Positions 25,607 to 34,544 are shown, counted from the first letter of the stretch. The stretch is DNA of 64,000 nt from Hyphomonas sp. (GCF_017792385.1 NZ_CP051230.1:2852001-2916000); one strand, 5' to 3'. Notes: generated by a model not told the origin, from the letters alone. Numbers and translations are program-made.

Positions 25607-27271
25607 ATGCCTATGGATGAAGTCGCCATCGACCATCATGACGCACACGATCACAAGCCGGGCTTCTTTACGCGCTGGCTGTTTTCGACCAACCACAAGG
25701 ATATCGGGACGCTCTACCTGATCTTCGCGCTGATCGCGGGAATCGTGGGCTACACCCTGTCCGGCCTGATCCGCTGGGAACTGGCCGAGCCGGGCATCGG
25801 CGTCCTGACGCGCTTCGTTGCCGGTGAAGGCGATGTGGCGATCCAGAATGCCAAGCATTTCTACAATACGGTGATCACCTATCACGGCCTGATCATGATC
25901 TTCTTCATGGTCATGCCGGCCCTGATCGGCGGCTTCGGCAACTGGTTCGTGCCGCTGATGATCGGCGCGCCGGACATGGCCTTCCCGCGGATGAACAATA
26001 TCTCGCTGTGGCTGACCGTGGCGGCATTCGTGCTTGCCTGTATCTCGATGACCGTGCCGGGCGGACCGGGCAATGGCTTCGGCGGAGGCTGGGTGCTGTA
26101 CCCGCCGCTCTCGTCGACGACGGGCCATGCCGGACCGGCCATGGACGTGCTGATCCTGTCGCTGCACACGGCCGGTATCGCTTCCATCCTGGGCGCCATC
26201 AACTTCATCGTGACCATCCTGAACATGCGCGCACCGGGCATGACGCTGCACAAGATGCCGCTGTTCGCCTGGGGCGTCCTGATCACGGCCGTGCTGCTGC
26301 TGCTGTCGCTGCCGGTTCTGGCCGCTGCGCTGACCATGCTGCTGACCGACCGCAATTTCGGCTCGCAATTCTTCGTGCCGGGCGGCGGTGGTGACCCGAT
26401 CATGTTCCAGCACCTGTTCTGGTTCTTCGGCCACCCGGAAGTCTACATCATGATCCTGCCGGCCTTCGGCATCATCAGCCACATCGTGTCGACCTTCTCG
26501 AAGAAACCGATCTTCGGCTATCTCGGCATGGCCTATGCCATGGTCTCCATCGGTGTCATCGGCTTCGTCGTGTGGGCGCACCACATGTATACGGTCGGTA
26601 TGGACGTGGACCTGAAGGCCTATTTCGTGGCCGCCACGATGGTGATCGCGGTGCCGACCGGCATCAAGATCTTCTCCTGGATCGCGACCATGTGGGGCGG
26701 CTCGATCGAGTTCAAGGTGCCGATGCTTTGGGCCATCGGCTTCATCTTCCTGTTCACCGTCGGCGGTGTGACGGGCGTCGTTCTGGCCAATGCCGGTATC
26801 GACCATGCCCTGCACGACACCTATTACGTCGTCGCGCATTTCCACTATGTGCTGTCGCTCGGCGCCGTGTTCGGCCTGTTCGCCGGCTGGTATTACTGGT
26901 TCGAGAAGATGTTCGGCATCAAGTACAACGGCATGATCGGCGGCCTGCATTTCTGGCTGATGTTCATCGGGTCGAACGTGCTGTTCTTCCCGCAGCACTT
27001 CCTGGGCCTGCAGGGCATGCCGCGCCGCTATATCGACTATGCGGACGGCTTCGCCACCTGGCACATGTGGTCCTCGATCGGCTATGCCATCACGCTGGTT
27101 GCCACGCTGATCTTCTTCGTCGGCCTGGTGGAAGCGATGATCCGCCGCCGCAAGGGCGCAGCGAATCCGTGGGGCGAAGGTGCCACGACGCTGGAATGGA
27201 CGCTGCCGTCGCCGCCGCCATTCCACCAGTTCAACGAACTGCCGCATGTTACCAACAAGGGCGGCCACTAG
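25607..27271 (+). CDS. coxA: Cytochrome c oxidase subunit I (aa3 type)
   Basis: This is the 554-residue catalytic subunit with 12 membrane helices carrying heme a, heme a3 and CuB. The cross-linked His-Tyr is in WFFGHPEVYI, the CuB pair is in WAHHMYTVG, and the distal heme ligands H411 and H413 lie in VVAHFHYV. D-pathway (GAPDMAFPRMN) and K-pathway (PTGIKIFSW) residues are present, so it is an A1-type heme-copper oxidase. It begins 20 bp after coxB. A hairpin terminator follows at 27295, so downstream genes may be partly uncoupled. Confidence 0.98.
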   Translation: MPMDEVAIDHHDAHDHKPGFFTRWLFSTNHKDIGTLYLIFALIAGIVGYTLSGLIRWELAEPGIGVLTRFVAGEGDVAIQNAKHFYNTVITYHGLIMIFFMVMPALIGGFGNWFVPLMIGAPDMAFPRMNNISLWLTVAAFVLACISMTVPGGPGNGFGGGWVLYPPLSSTTGHAGPAMDVLILSLHTAGIASILGAINFIVTILNMRAPGMTLHKMPLFAWGVLITAVLLLLSLPVLAAALTMLLTDRNFGSQFFVPGGGGDPIMFQHLFWFFGHPEVYIMILPAFGIISHIVSTFSKKPIFGYLGMAYAMVSIGVIGFVVWAHHMYTVGMDVDLKAYFVAATMVIAVPTGIKIFSWIATMWGGSIEFKVPMLWAIGFIFLFTVGGVTGVVLANAGIDHALHDTYYVVAHFHYVLSLGAVFGLFAGWYYWFEKMFGIKYNGMIGGLHFWLMFIGSNVLFFPQHFLGLQGMPRRYIDYADGFATWHMWSSIGYAITLVATLIFFVGLVEAMIRRRKGAANPWGEGATTLEWTLPSPPPFHQFNELPHVTNKGGH

Positions 27272-27294
27272 ACTGGCACCTGCCTGACCTGAAG

Positions 27295-27327
27295 AATGGC
27301 CCTGCGACGTGTCGCGGGGCCATTTTC
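27295..27327 (+). terminator. Hairpin terminator after coxA
   Basis: A 14-bp stem (AATGGCCCTGCGAC at 27295-27308 with GTCGCGGGGCCATT at 27311-27324; one T-G wobble, tight loop) ends in TTTT. It probably sets a higher level of coxBA than of the assembly genes downstream. Confidence 0.75.
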
Positions 27328-27373
27328 GTAGAGGCTCTGTCAGGACCCGGCGCGATGATCAGGGGAGGCGATC

Positions 27374-27997
27374 ATGAATGAACCATCCGACGCGGCCCTG
27401 CCGCTCTGGGCACAGCATGCCATCTGGATGGCGGGCCAACCGGAAGTGATGATGGTTGTGGCCGGCCTGCTTCTGGCGAGCCTGTTCCTGGTGGCACGCC
27501 GGAGATTTGTGCGCGACCCTGTCTCGGTGCTTTTCCTGTTCCTGTCGGTGGCGGGCGCCCTGATGATTGCCGGCCTGGGGCAGGCGATGGATTCCGCAAC
27601 CCTGTATCACGACACCTATTACATCGCCGCGCGCAACCGGTTTCTCGCCGCGCTGCTGGGCATCACGCTGGTCTTCTGGGCGCTGTATCGCTGGTTCAGG
27701 GCGATCATCGGCGTGAGGTATAATCGGTGGCTGGGCGTGATCCACTGGATCGCCTGGTCAGCCAGTGTGGCGCTGCTGATCTGGCCGGGCCTGTCGCTGG
27801 AGGCCGGCATGCCACAACGCTACGCAGCGTATGACGAGGTGTTTGCCCGGCTTCAGACGCTGCAATTGATCGGGTATTTTGTCACGCTGATCTCAGTGCT
27901 GGCCTTTGCCATATGCATTGGAGAAGCTATTTACCGCCGCATCAAGACGGGCAAGGAGCCCCCGGAGACGCATGACCGAGCCGTCCGCCACTTCTGA
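27374..27997 (+). CDS. Truncated CoxA-like membrane protein lacking heme ligands
   Basis: The 207-residue product is a multi-span membrane protein. A perfect AGGGGAGG ribosome site lies 6 bp before the ATG, so it is a real gene. From about residue 45 it aligns with the C-terminal third of the CoxA encoded just upstream. HDTYY (79-83) is identical, GVRYN matches GIKYN, GMPQRY matches GMPRRY, and IGYFVTL matches IGYAITL. EAIYRRIK matches EAMIRRRK. In CoxA, HFH (411-413) supplies ligands to hemes a3 and a. Here the aligned residues are R87-N88-R89, so heme cannot be bound. The 3' end overlaps ctaB by 26 bp. A duplicated, re-purposed CoxA fragment acting in oxidase assembly or stability is an inference. 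Confidence 0.88.
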   Translation: MNEPSDAALPLWAQHAIWMAGQPEVMMVVAGLLLASLFLVARRRFVRDPVSVLFLFLSVAGALMIAGLGQAMDSATLYHDTYYIAARNRFLAALLGITLVFWALYRWFRAIIGVRYNRWLGVIHWIAWSASVALLIWPGLSLEAGMPQRYAAYDEVFARLQTLQLIGYFVTLISVLAFAICIGEAIYRRIKTGKEPPETHDRAVRHF

Positions 27998-28934
27998 CAT
28001 GGCGCCGAAGCGCTACGCCACTGCTGGCGATTATGTGCAGCTGCTGAAGCCGCGCATCATGATGCTGGTCGTGTTCACGGCCGTGGCCGGCCTGATCGCG
28101 GCTGTCGGCGTGACCGGCATGGCGATCAATCCGGTCATGGCGGCCATCGCGACGCTGGCCATCGCGCTCGGCTCCGGCGCGGCCGGCGCGATCAATATGT
28201 GGTATGATGCCGATATCGACCAGATCATGAGCCGGACCTCCACGCGCCCGATTCCGTCCGGCGCTGTGCCGAAGGACGAGGCGCTGGCCATGGGCCTGAT
28301 CATGAGCGGCGTGTCCGTGATGCTGATGTGGCTGGCCTCCAACTGGCTCGCCGCTGCGCTGCTGGCCTTTTCGATCTTCTATTATGGCGTGATCTACACG
28401 ATGTGGCTGAAGCGTTCGACGCCGCAGAACATCGTGATCGGGGGTGGGGCCGGGGCATTCCCGCCGGTGATCGGCTGGGCCGCGGTGACGGGCAACACGC
28501 CGCTGGACGCCTGGATCCTGTTCGCGATCATCTTCTTCTGGACCCCGCCGCATTTCTGGGCGCTCAGCCTGCTGGCGCATGGTGAATATGAAAAGGCGGG
28601 CGTGCCGATGCTGCCGGTGACGCACGGTGCAAAGACCACGCGCAACCAGATCCTGCTTTACACCGTCCTGCTGGTGCCGCTGGCGCTGACGCCGCTGCTG
28701 ACGGGACTTGGCGGCTGGATCTATGGTGCCACGGCGTTGGCGCTTGGCCTTGTCTTCCTGTCCTATGCCGTGCGGGTCTGGCGCTCCAGCGCCGGGGATG
28801 CCGGCGCCAGCGCTGCGGACATGAAACTCGCGCGCGGCATGTTCTTCTTTTCGATCCTGTACCTGTTCCTCGTCTTCGCCGCGCTGATCGTGGAACATGC
28901 GGCGGGGCTTCACTTCCCGGTCACCGGAGGCTGA
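27972..28934 (+). CDS. ctaB: Heme O synthase (protoheme IX farnesyltransferase)
   Basis: This integral membrane UbiA-superfamily enzyme farnesylates heme b to heme O, the first step to heme A for the aa3 oxidase. The prenyl-diphosphate motif is in NMWYDADIDQIMSRTSTRPIP and the second in the FFWTPPHFWALSL region typical of COX10/CtaB. The ATG at 27972 is preferred (GGAG upstream); an upstream ATG at 27906 lies inside the preceding gene. It gives 320 residues. It overlaps the previous gene by 26 bp and is followed directly by coxF. Confidence 0.96.
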   Translation: MTEPSATSDMAPKRYATAGDYVQLLKPRIMMLVVFTAVAGLIAAVGVTGMAINPVMAAIATLAIALGSGAAGAINMWYDADIDQIMSRTSTRPIPSGAVPKDEALAMGLIMSGVSVMLMWLASNWLAAALLAFSIFYYGVIYTMWLKRSTPQNIVIGGGAGAFPPVIGWAAVTGNTPLDAWILFAIIFFWTPPHFWALSLLAHGEYEKAGVPMLPVTHGAKTTRNQILLYTVLLVPLALTPLLTGLGGWIYGATALALGLVFLSYAVRVWRSSAGDAGASAADMKLARGMFFFSILYLFLVFAALIVEHAAGLHFPVTGG

Positions 28935-28935
28935 C

Positions 28936-29250
28936 ATGTCGGACGACAAGGAAAAGTATGCCGGCCAGTTCGCGCAGGCCTACACGCCCGACCCCGCAGA
29001 GGTGAAGGCGCGCAACAGCCGCAATCGCTGGCTGGGCGTGGCGCTGGCCGTGTTTGTTATCCTGGTCGGCGTGATCACCTTCATTCGCCTGTCCTCGTCT
29101 GATCTCAGCGAGAGCGGTTTCTATTACACAATGGATGACAAGGGCGAAAAGGTGCAGACCCTGCCGGAGGGGATGAGCCCGGAGCAGGCCGCGCCGCCGC
29201 CGAACCTGACCCCGGTGGAAGACGCGCCGACCGAAGGCGAAACGCCATGA
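28936..29250 (+). CDS. coxF: Small single-span membrane protein in the cox operon (CoxF-like)
   Basis: This 104-residue protein starts at an ATG preceded by CCGGAGG. One membrane helix (WLGVALAVFVILVGVITFI) follows a charged cytoplasmic N-terminus, then a Pro/Glu-rich tail. Position between ctaB and ctaG matches the CoxF-type small protein of alphaproteobacterial oxidase operons. Sequence conservation of that family is low, so the name rests mostly on context. The stop overlaps the ctaG start by 4 bp. Confidence 0.78.
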   Translation: MSDDKEKYAGQFAQAYTPDPAEVKARNSRNRWLGVALAVFVILVGVITFIRLSSSDLSESGFYYTMDDKGEKVQTLPEGMSPEQAAPPPNLTPVEDAPTEGETP

Positions 29251-29825
29251 AACTGTCCAACACGAAAGTTGCGCTTTTGTCCCTTGGCGTGTTCACCGGC
29301 ATGCTGGGCCTCGGCTTTGCGGCAGACCCGCTTTACGACACGTTTTGCAAGGTGACCGGATTTGGCGGCACAACCCGTATCGCCACGGCGGCCCCCGACA
29401 AGATGATTGACCAGGCCGTCACCGTGCGGTTCGACGCGAATGTGGCCGATACGCCGCTTCAGTTCCGGCCTTTGCAGACCGAGCAGGATCTGAATCTGGG
29501 GCAGCACGGCCTGGCCTTTTACGAGGTGACCAACCCGACCGACCAGGAAATCCGGGTGATCGCCAGCTACAATGTGACGCCGCACTATGCGGGGCCGTAC
29601 TTCAACAAGCTGGAATGTTTCTGTTTCGAGGAGCGGGTCATCGCGCCCGGAGAGACCAAGAAACTGCCGATTGTCTATTTCGTTTCCGCCGACATGATCG
29701 AGGATCGAGTCGCCAAATCGCTGGAGACCATCACGCTCAGCTACACCTTCTTCGACAGTTCGAGCTATACCGGCGAGAAGAAGGCGGCGGAAAAGGGTGC
29801 GGCGAATTCAGCCAATGCAGGCTGA
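29247..29825 (+). CDS. ctaG: Cytochrome c oxidase assembly protein CtaG/Cox11 (copper chaperone)
   Basis: Cox11 delivers copper to the CuB site of subunit I from the periplasmic side. The 192-residue protein has one N-terminal membrane anchor and an immunoglobulin-like domain with the invariant Cu-binding motif ECFCFEE, preceded by AGPYFNKL as in the family. It has the same operon position as in other alphaproteobacteria. Confidence 0.95.
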   Translation: MKLSNTKVALLSLGVFTGMLGLGFAADPLYDTFCKVTGFGGTTRIATAAPDKMIDQAVTVRFDANVADTPLQFRPLQTEQDLNLGQHGLAFYEVTNPTDQEIRVIASYNVTPHYAGPYFNKLECFCFEERVIAPGETKKLPIVYFVSADMIEDRVAKSLETITLSYTFFDSSSYTGEKKAAEKGAANSANAG

Positions 29826-29902
29826 CAGAGTTGCGTTTGCAGGCCGGAGCGGTCTAAACAGCGGTCTGATTCAAGTGATTTTTTAGAGGGGTCAAAAGGG
29901 CC

Positions 29903-30775
29903 ATGGCTCACGACGAAGTCAAACACGATTTCCATCTCGTTAATCCGTCACCCTGGCCGCTGCTGGGGTCCATCGCTGTGGTCGTCACCGCGCTGGGCGG
30001 AGTGACCTACATGAAGGGCCTGTTCGGCATGGAACAGGGCACCTGGTGGCTGCTTGCCGTTGGCCTGGCCATGGTCATGTGGGTGATGTTCGGCTGGTGG
30101 CGTGAAGTCATCAAGGAAGGCCAGGTTGGCGACCACACGCCGGTTGTCCAGATCGGCCTGCGCTATGGCATGATCCTGTTCATTGCCTCCGAAGTCATGT
30201 TCTTCGTCGGCTGGTTCTGGAGCTTCTTCGAATTCGCGATCTATGAGAGCGCCCGTGTCGGTTCGACCTGGGATTCGGCGAATGCGCTCTATGCCGAAGG
30301 CCTGTCGCGTTTTGCGGACTGGCCGCCGGTTGGCGTCGAGACCTTCGATCCGTTCCACCTGCCGCTGATCAACACGCTGATCCTGCTGCTGTCCGGCACC
30401 ACCGTGACCTGGGCCCACCATGCGCTGCAGCACGATGACCGTTCCGGTGCGAAGCTCGGCCTCGTCCTGACCGTGATCCTCGGCTTCGTGTTCACCCTGC
30501 TGCAGGCCTATGAGTACAGCCACGCGCAGTTCACCTTCGACGGCACGCTGTACGGGTCGGCCTTCTTCATGGCGACCGGCTTCCATGGCGCGCACGTCGT
30601 GATCGGTACGATCTTCCTGGCGGTTTGCCTGATCCGCCTGTTGATGGGCGGCATGTCGTCCGAGAAGCATCTCGGCTTCGAATTTGCGGCCTGGTACTGG
30701 CACTTTGTGGACGTGGTGTGGCTGTTCCTGTTCGCCTTCGTCTATGTCGTGCCGCACCTGGTTTACGGCGGATAG
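29903..30775 (+). CDS. coxC: Cytochrome c oxidase subunit III
   Basis: This 290-residue seven-helix structural subunit stabilises the oxidase and proton uptake. Family features include HDFHLVNPSPWP at the N-terminus, EVMFFVGWFWSFFE, TFDGTLYGSAFFMATGFHGAHV (positions about 211-232) and the C-terminal WYWHFVDVVWLFLF. Start ATG with AAAAGGG upstream. It is followed by a strong terminator at 30808. Confidence 0.97.
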   Translation: MAHDEVKHDFHLVNPSPWPLLGSIAVVVTALGGVTYMKGLFGMEQGTWWLLAVGLAMVMWVMFGWWREVIKEGQVGDHTPVVQIGLRYGMILFIASEVMFFVGWFWSFFEFAIYESARVGSTWDSANALYAEGLSRFADWPPVGVETFDPFHLPLINTLILLLSGTTVTWAHHALQHDDRSGAKLGLVLTVILGFVFTLLQAYEYSHAQFTFDGTLYGSAFFMATGFHGAHVVIGTIFLAVCLIRLLMGGMSSEKHLGFEFAAWYWHFVDVVWLFLFAFVYVVPHLVYGG

Positions 30776-30807
30776 ACCGGCACCTGCCATTGGTGCGAAT
30801 TGTTTCG

Positions 30808-30841
30808 GGCCCGCCGGCGCATGCCTGGCGGGCCTTTTTTC
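30808..30841 (+). terminator. Intrinsic terminator after coxC
   Basis: An 8-bp stem GGCCCGCC / GGCGGGCC (30808-30815, 30827-30834) is followed by six T. It ends the oxidase structural part; surf1 starts 20 bp further on and is reached by read-through or its own promoter. Confidence 0.85.
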
Positions 30842-30860
30842 AAGGACCAGATGAGACGCC

Positions 30861-31553
30861 ATGCGCTTTCGCCCCTATCCCGTCCTGACCTTGTTCACGC
30901 TGGTTTCGCTGGCCATTCTGGTGATGCTGGGCAATTGGCAATATGGACGTTTCAGCGAGAAAATGGCGCTGGACGAGACGGAACCGGCCTGGCAGCAACT
31001 GGACGGCCGGGTCGTGCCGGGCAGCGAGGCGATGGTGTATGCCTATGCCGATGGCGCAGCGTCCTGGCGGCGGGTTGTGGCCATCGATGACGGGACCCGG
31101 GTTTTCTTCACCACAATCGAACTGATCTATCAGGTCGAGCCTCCGGTGCCGTGTCAGGGGCCAAGCTGTGGCGCCGGCCTGAAATTTGAGGCGCGCGGTC
31201 TCTACAAGCAGCCGGGCAACCGCAACGCCTTTGCCAGCGAGGATCGGCCTGCCGAAGGCGTATTCTATGCCTACAGCCCGAATGATCTGGCTGGCCTGCT
31301 GGCGGCGGATGTGGCCGCACGCGTTGCGCCCGACGTGTTCGAACCGCAGACCCTGCGCCTGTCAGAGAATGGCCGGGCCCAGGCGGGGCCAAACCCGTTC
31401 GCGCGGCTGAGAATGGATGATGATTTGCCGCCGCAGAGGCATTTTGGCTATGCGATCACGTGGTGGGGGCTCGCCATTGCGCTGCTCGGTGTGTATCTGG
31501 CCTTTCACTATCAGAAGGGCCGGTTGCGGCTGCGCGGAAGGAACGGGGCATGA
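30861..31553 (+). CDS. surf1: SURF1-family cytochrome oxidase assembly protein
   Basis: This 230-residue protein has the SURF1 topology of two terminal membrane helices (LFTLVSLAILVMLGNWQ near residue 12 and WWGLAIALLGVYLAFHYQ near the end) around a periplasmic domain. LGNWQYGRFSEK matches the SURF1 signature. It supports heme A insertion into CoxA. The stop overlaps the thrC start by 4 bp. Confidence 0.9.
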   Translation: MRFRPYPVLTLFTLVSLAILVMLGNWQYGRFSEKMALDETEPAWQQLDGRVVPGSEAMVYAYADGAASWRRVVAIDDGTRVFFTTIELIYQVEPPVPCQGPSCGAGLKFEARGLYKQPGNRNAFASEDRPAEGVFYAYSPNDLAGLLAADVAARVAPDVFEPQTLRLSENGRAQAGPNPFARLRMDDDLPPQRHFGYAITWWGLAIALLGVYLAFHYQKGRLRLRGRNGA

Positions 31554-32932
31554 AGTATATTTCCACACGGGGACAGGCGGAGCCGGTCGATTTCCTGGGC
31601 GCATGCCTTGCCGGGCTCGCGCCGGATGGCGGGCTGTATGTGCCGGAAACCTTTCCCGCGATTGCACCGGCCCGTCCGGATGAGCCCTATGCCCGGGTGG
31701 CCGCGCGCGTGATCTCCGCCTTTGCCGGGGACACGCTGACGGAGGAGGAGGTTCAGGGCCTGTGTGACCGGGCCTATGCCCGTTTTGCCCACCAATCCGT
31801 CACGCCGCTGACCCAGACCGGACCTGCCAACTGGTTGCTGGAACTGCATCACGGGCCGACACTGGCCTTCAAGGATGTGGCCATGCAGCTGATCGGCCAG
31901 CTCTATGATCTGGTGCTGGGCAAGACGGGCCGGCACATGACGATCATGTGCGCCACATCCGGCGATACGGGCGGCGCGGCGGCGGCGGCCTTTGCCGGGG
32001 CCCGCCATGCCGACCTGGTGATCCTGCACCCGTTCGAGCGTGTGTCTCCGATCCAGCGCCTGTTCATGACGACGACGGGCGCGTCCAATGTCCTGAACCT
32101 CGCGCTCGATACGGATTTCGACCAGTGCCAGTCCATCGTCAAATCCCTGTTCGCCGACCGTGAGTTTGTCGGACGGGTCGGCTTGTCCGGGGTCAATTCC
32201 ATCAACTGGGCCCGGATTGCGGCGCAGATGGTGTACTATGCAACGTCGCAGGCGGCGCTTGCCGGGCAGAAGATCCGGTTCATCGTGCCGAGTGGTAATA
32301 TGGGCGATGCCCTGGCAGGCTATGTGGCGGCCCGTTGCGGCCTGTTGCCGGGGGGACTGGAGATCATCTGTGCCGTGAACGAAAACGACGCGCTGATGCG
32401 CCTGTTCACGACCGGTGTGATGTCCCGCCGTCCGACGGTGGCCACGCCCAGCCCGGCCATGGACATTTCCATCCCGTCCAATTTCGAACGGCTCTTGTTC
32501 GAGATGTCCGGACGGGACAGTGACGCGGTGCGCAGCGTATATGACCGGTTCGCCCAGTCCGGAGAGGCCGACTTGCCGGATGCGGCGACCAGCCGTCTGT
32601 CCTGCTCCGGCATCCGCGCCATCAGCGTCAGCAATGGCGACACGATGGAAGAGATGCGCCGGTTCGAGCGCGAAACAGGCTGGCTGATCTGTCCGCATAC
32701 GGCTGTCGGTACGCATGTCGCGCGCAACACGGTGGCAGACGACGGCGTCACGACGGTGGTATTGGCCACGGCGTCGCCCGCGAAATTCCCGGAGACGGTG
32801 CGCGAAGCGACCGGCCGCGATGCCGGCCTGCCGGACCATGCCTCGGACGTGCTGGCGGCTTCGGAAATCTTCGAGCGGATCGAGCCGAGCCTGGGCGCCG
32901 TGCACGAACGGGTCGGGAAGCTGGCCCGCTAG
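31550..32932 (+). CDS. thrC: Threonine synthase
   Basis: This PLP enzyme converts O-phosphohomoserine to threonine. The protein has 460 residues from the ATG at 31550. The PLP lysine is in HGPTLAFKDVAMQL, the phosphate-binding loop is in CATSGDTGGAAAAAFAG and PSGNMGDALAG follows. The N-terminus MKYISTRG matches the long-form family, so the upstream frame within surf1 is rejected. Linkage of thrC to surf1 is common in alphaproteobacteria. An M16 peptidase gene often found after thrC is absent here. Confidence 0.96.
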   Translation: MKYISTRGQAEPVDFLGACLAGLAPDGGLYVPETFPAIAPARPDEPYARVAARVISAFAGDTLTEEEVQGLCDRAYARFAHQSVTPLTQTGPANWLLELHHGPTLAFKDVAMQLIGQLYDLVLGKTGRHMTIMCATSGDTGGAAAAAFAGARHADLVILHPFERVSPIQRLFMTTTGASNVLNLALDTDFDQCQSIVKSLFADREFVGRVGLSGVNSINWARIAAQMVYYATSQAALAGQKIRFIVPSGNMGDALAGYVAARCGLLPGGLEIICAVNENDALMRLFTTGVMSRRPTVATPSPAMDISIPSNFERLLFEMSGRDSDAVRSVYDRFAQSGEADLPDAATSRLSCSGIRAISVSNGDTMEEMRRFERETGWLICPHTAVGTHVARNTVADDGVTTVVLATASPAKFPETVREATGRDAGLPDHASDVLAASEIFERIEPSLGAVHERVGKLAR

Positions 32933-32935
32933 GTC

Positions 32936-33493
32936 ATGGCTGTCTCGCGCAAGGACACGGTTATCGTCTCCCGCCGGCTGGTGATCGAACCGGCGCGGAA
33001 GAAGGATTTCGAGGACTGGTCCAGCCTGCGCCGGCGCAGCCGGAAACATCTCCAGCCCTGGGAGCCGAGCTGGCCGAAGGATGCCAATTCCCGGGCGGAC
33101 TGGGCCCGGCGCCTGCATGCCTGGAAAGCCGGTTGGAAACGGGGGCGGGCCTATGTCTTCCTGGTTCGCCGGCTGAAGGACGGCCGGCTGGTGGGGGGCG
33201 TGTCGCTGACCAATGTGCGGGCCTGGCCCGCCAACAGTGCCAGCCTCGGCTACTGGCTGGGCGAGGACTATCAGGGCCATGGCTTCATGCAGGAGAGCGT
33301 GAAGGCGGTGTGTGACTGGGCGCTGTCCGAACTGCAGCTGCACAGGGTCGAGGCCGGCATTCTGGCATCAAACCTGCGTTCGCGGAAAGTGCTGGAGGCG
33401 TGCGGCTTCCTGGAGGAAGGACATGCGAAGGAATACCTTGAGATTGCCGGCGTTCGCCGCGATCATGTCCTCTTCGCCCTTACCCGGTCCTGA
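32936..33493 (+). CDS. GNAT acetyltransferase, RimJ/RimL type
   Basis: This 185-residue protein has the acetyl-CoA-binding loop GEDYQGHGFMQES and the typical RimJ-like end LRSRKVLEACGFLEEGHAKEYL (about residues 143-164). The N-terminal half is rich in Arg, Lys and Trp. RimJ-like enzymes acetylate ribosomal protein N-termini or small substrates. The substrate here is unknown. It lies 3 bp after thrC, so co-expression is likely. Confidence 0.9.
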   Translation: MAVSRKDTVIVSRRLVIEPARKKDFEDWSSLRRRSRKHLQPWEPSWPKDANSRADWARRLHAWKAGWKRGRAYVFLVRRLKDGRLVGGVSLTNVRAWPANSASLGYWLGEDYQGHGFMQESVKAVCDWALSELQLHRVEAGILASNLRSRKVLEACGFLEEGHAKEYLEIAGVRRDHVLFALTRS

Positions 33494-33515
33494 CCGATTG
33501 CAGGAGGTTCGCAAA

Positions 33516-34544
33516 ATGCTGCCAGACGAGGCGAGCCAGCCGCAGGGAAGCTGGCACTGGACCGCCAGCAACCGGCACCTGGTGATCGACACACCGCGGG
33601 GCAGCGCCCTGTCGGACCTGAACGGCGACTGGTCGATTGCCGCGCTGGAGCAGATGTTCGAGGGGCTCAGCCGAGGGCGGCTGGACAAGGCGTTCGACAC
33701 CGCCGACGGGCCCGTGCGGTGCAATCTCACCCTGTCGAGCGGGCAGGACATTCATCTGGTTGGAGCCTTTGTCGGGGAAGACGAAGCACATGGCATGGTG
33801 CTGGCCGGCAGCGATTTTGCCGATATCGATCCATCGGACCTGCAGCCCGGTCCGGATCTCTATCCCGTCTTCCAGCCCATCGTTTCGCTGGGCAATGGCC
33901 ATGTGGCGGGATTTGAGGCGTTGGCCCGTTGGGATGATGGCGCCCATCGCAATCCGCCCAGCCGCTATGAGGACGAGGCGCTGGCCTCGAACATGCTGAT
34001 CCGGTCGGCGGAGACCCTGTCGAAGCTGCGCGAAGCGTCCGGCCGGGCGGACCTGTTCATGCATGTGAATTTGACGGCGCGGGATCTGGCGCGCAGCACG
34101 CTGCCGGCGCTGGTGGAGGCGCTGATGCAGGGCTATGACCTGCCGGAGAAGGCGCTGCGCATCGAATTGACCGAGCAGGCCGCCCTCCGGGACGAGACCG
34201 ACGCGCTGGCCGCCGTGATGGCGTTGAAGGCCGTGGGGGCGGGCCTGGTGCTGGATGATTTCGGCACGGGGCATTCCTCCTTTGCCTGGCTGGCCGATTT
34301 CCCGGCGGACAGTCTGAAGATCGATCACGGCCTGACCCGGCGGCTGGGCCAGCAGCGCACCGACACCATTCTGGGCACCCTGACCCTGCTGGCAGCGCGC
34401 CTCGGCATGACCACGACGGCCGAAGGAGTCGAGCACAAGGATGATGCGGCCCGCCTGCGCAGCCTGGGATTCGACTATGCGCAGGGCTTTGCGTTCGCCC
34501 GCCCGATGGAAGAGGCCAATGCGATTGCCTTCCTGACGTCCTGA
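33516..34544 (+). CDS. EAL-domain c-di-GMP phosphodiesterase with PAS-like N-terminus
   Basis: From the ATG at 33516 (AGGAGG 8 bp upstream) the protein has 342 residues. Residues about 12-95 are PAS-like (GSWHWTASNRHLVIDTPRG...). The EAL domain follows with EALARW, MHVNLTARDL, LRIELTEQ, LDDFGTGHSS, SLKIDHG, TTAEGVEH and the QGFAFARP end. The metal and catalytic residues of active EAL domains all appear intact, so it probably hydrolyses c-di-GMP. There is no membrane helix. It lies 22 bp after the GNAT gene and ends exactly where the convergent algH gene ends. Confidence 0.92.
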   Translation: MLPDEASQPQGSWHWTASNRHLVIDTPRGSALSDLNGDWSIAALEQMFEGLSRGRLDKAFDTADGPVRCNLTLSSGQDIHLVGAFVGEDEAHGMVLAGSDFADIDPSDLQPGPDLYPVFQPIVSLGNGHVAGFEALARWDDGAHRNPPSRYEDEALASNMLIRSAETLSKLREASGRADLFMHVNLTARDLARSTLPALVEALMQGYDLPEKALRIELTEQAALRDETDALAAVMALKAVGAGLVLDDFGTGHSSFAWLADFPADSLKIDHGLTRRLGQQRTDTILGTLTLLAARLGMTTTAEGVEHKDDAARLRSLGFDYAQGFAFARPMEEANAIAFLTS

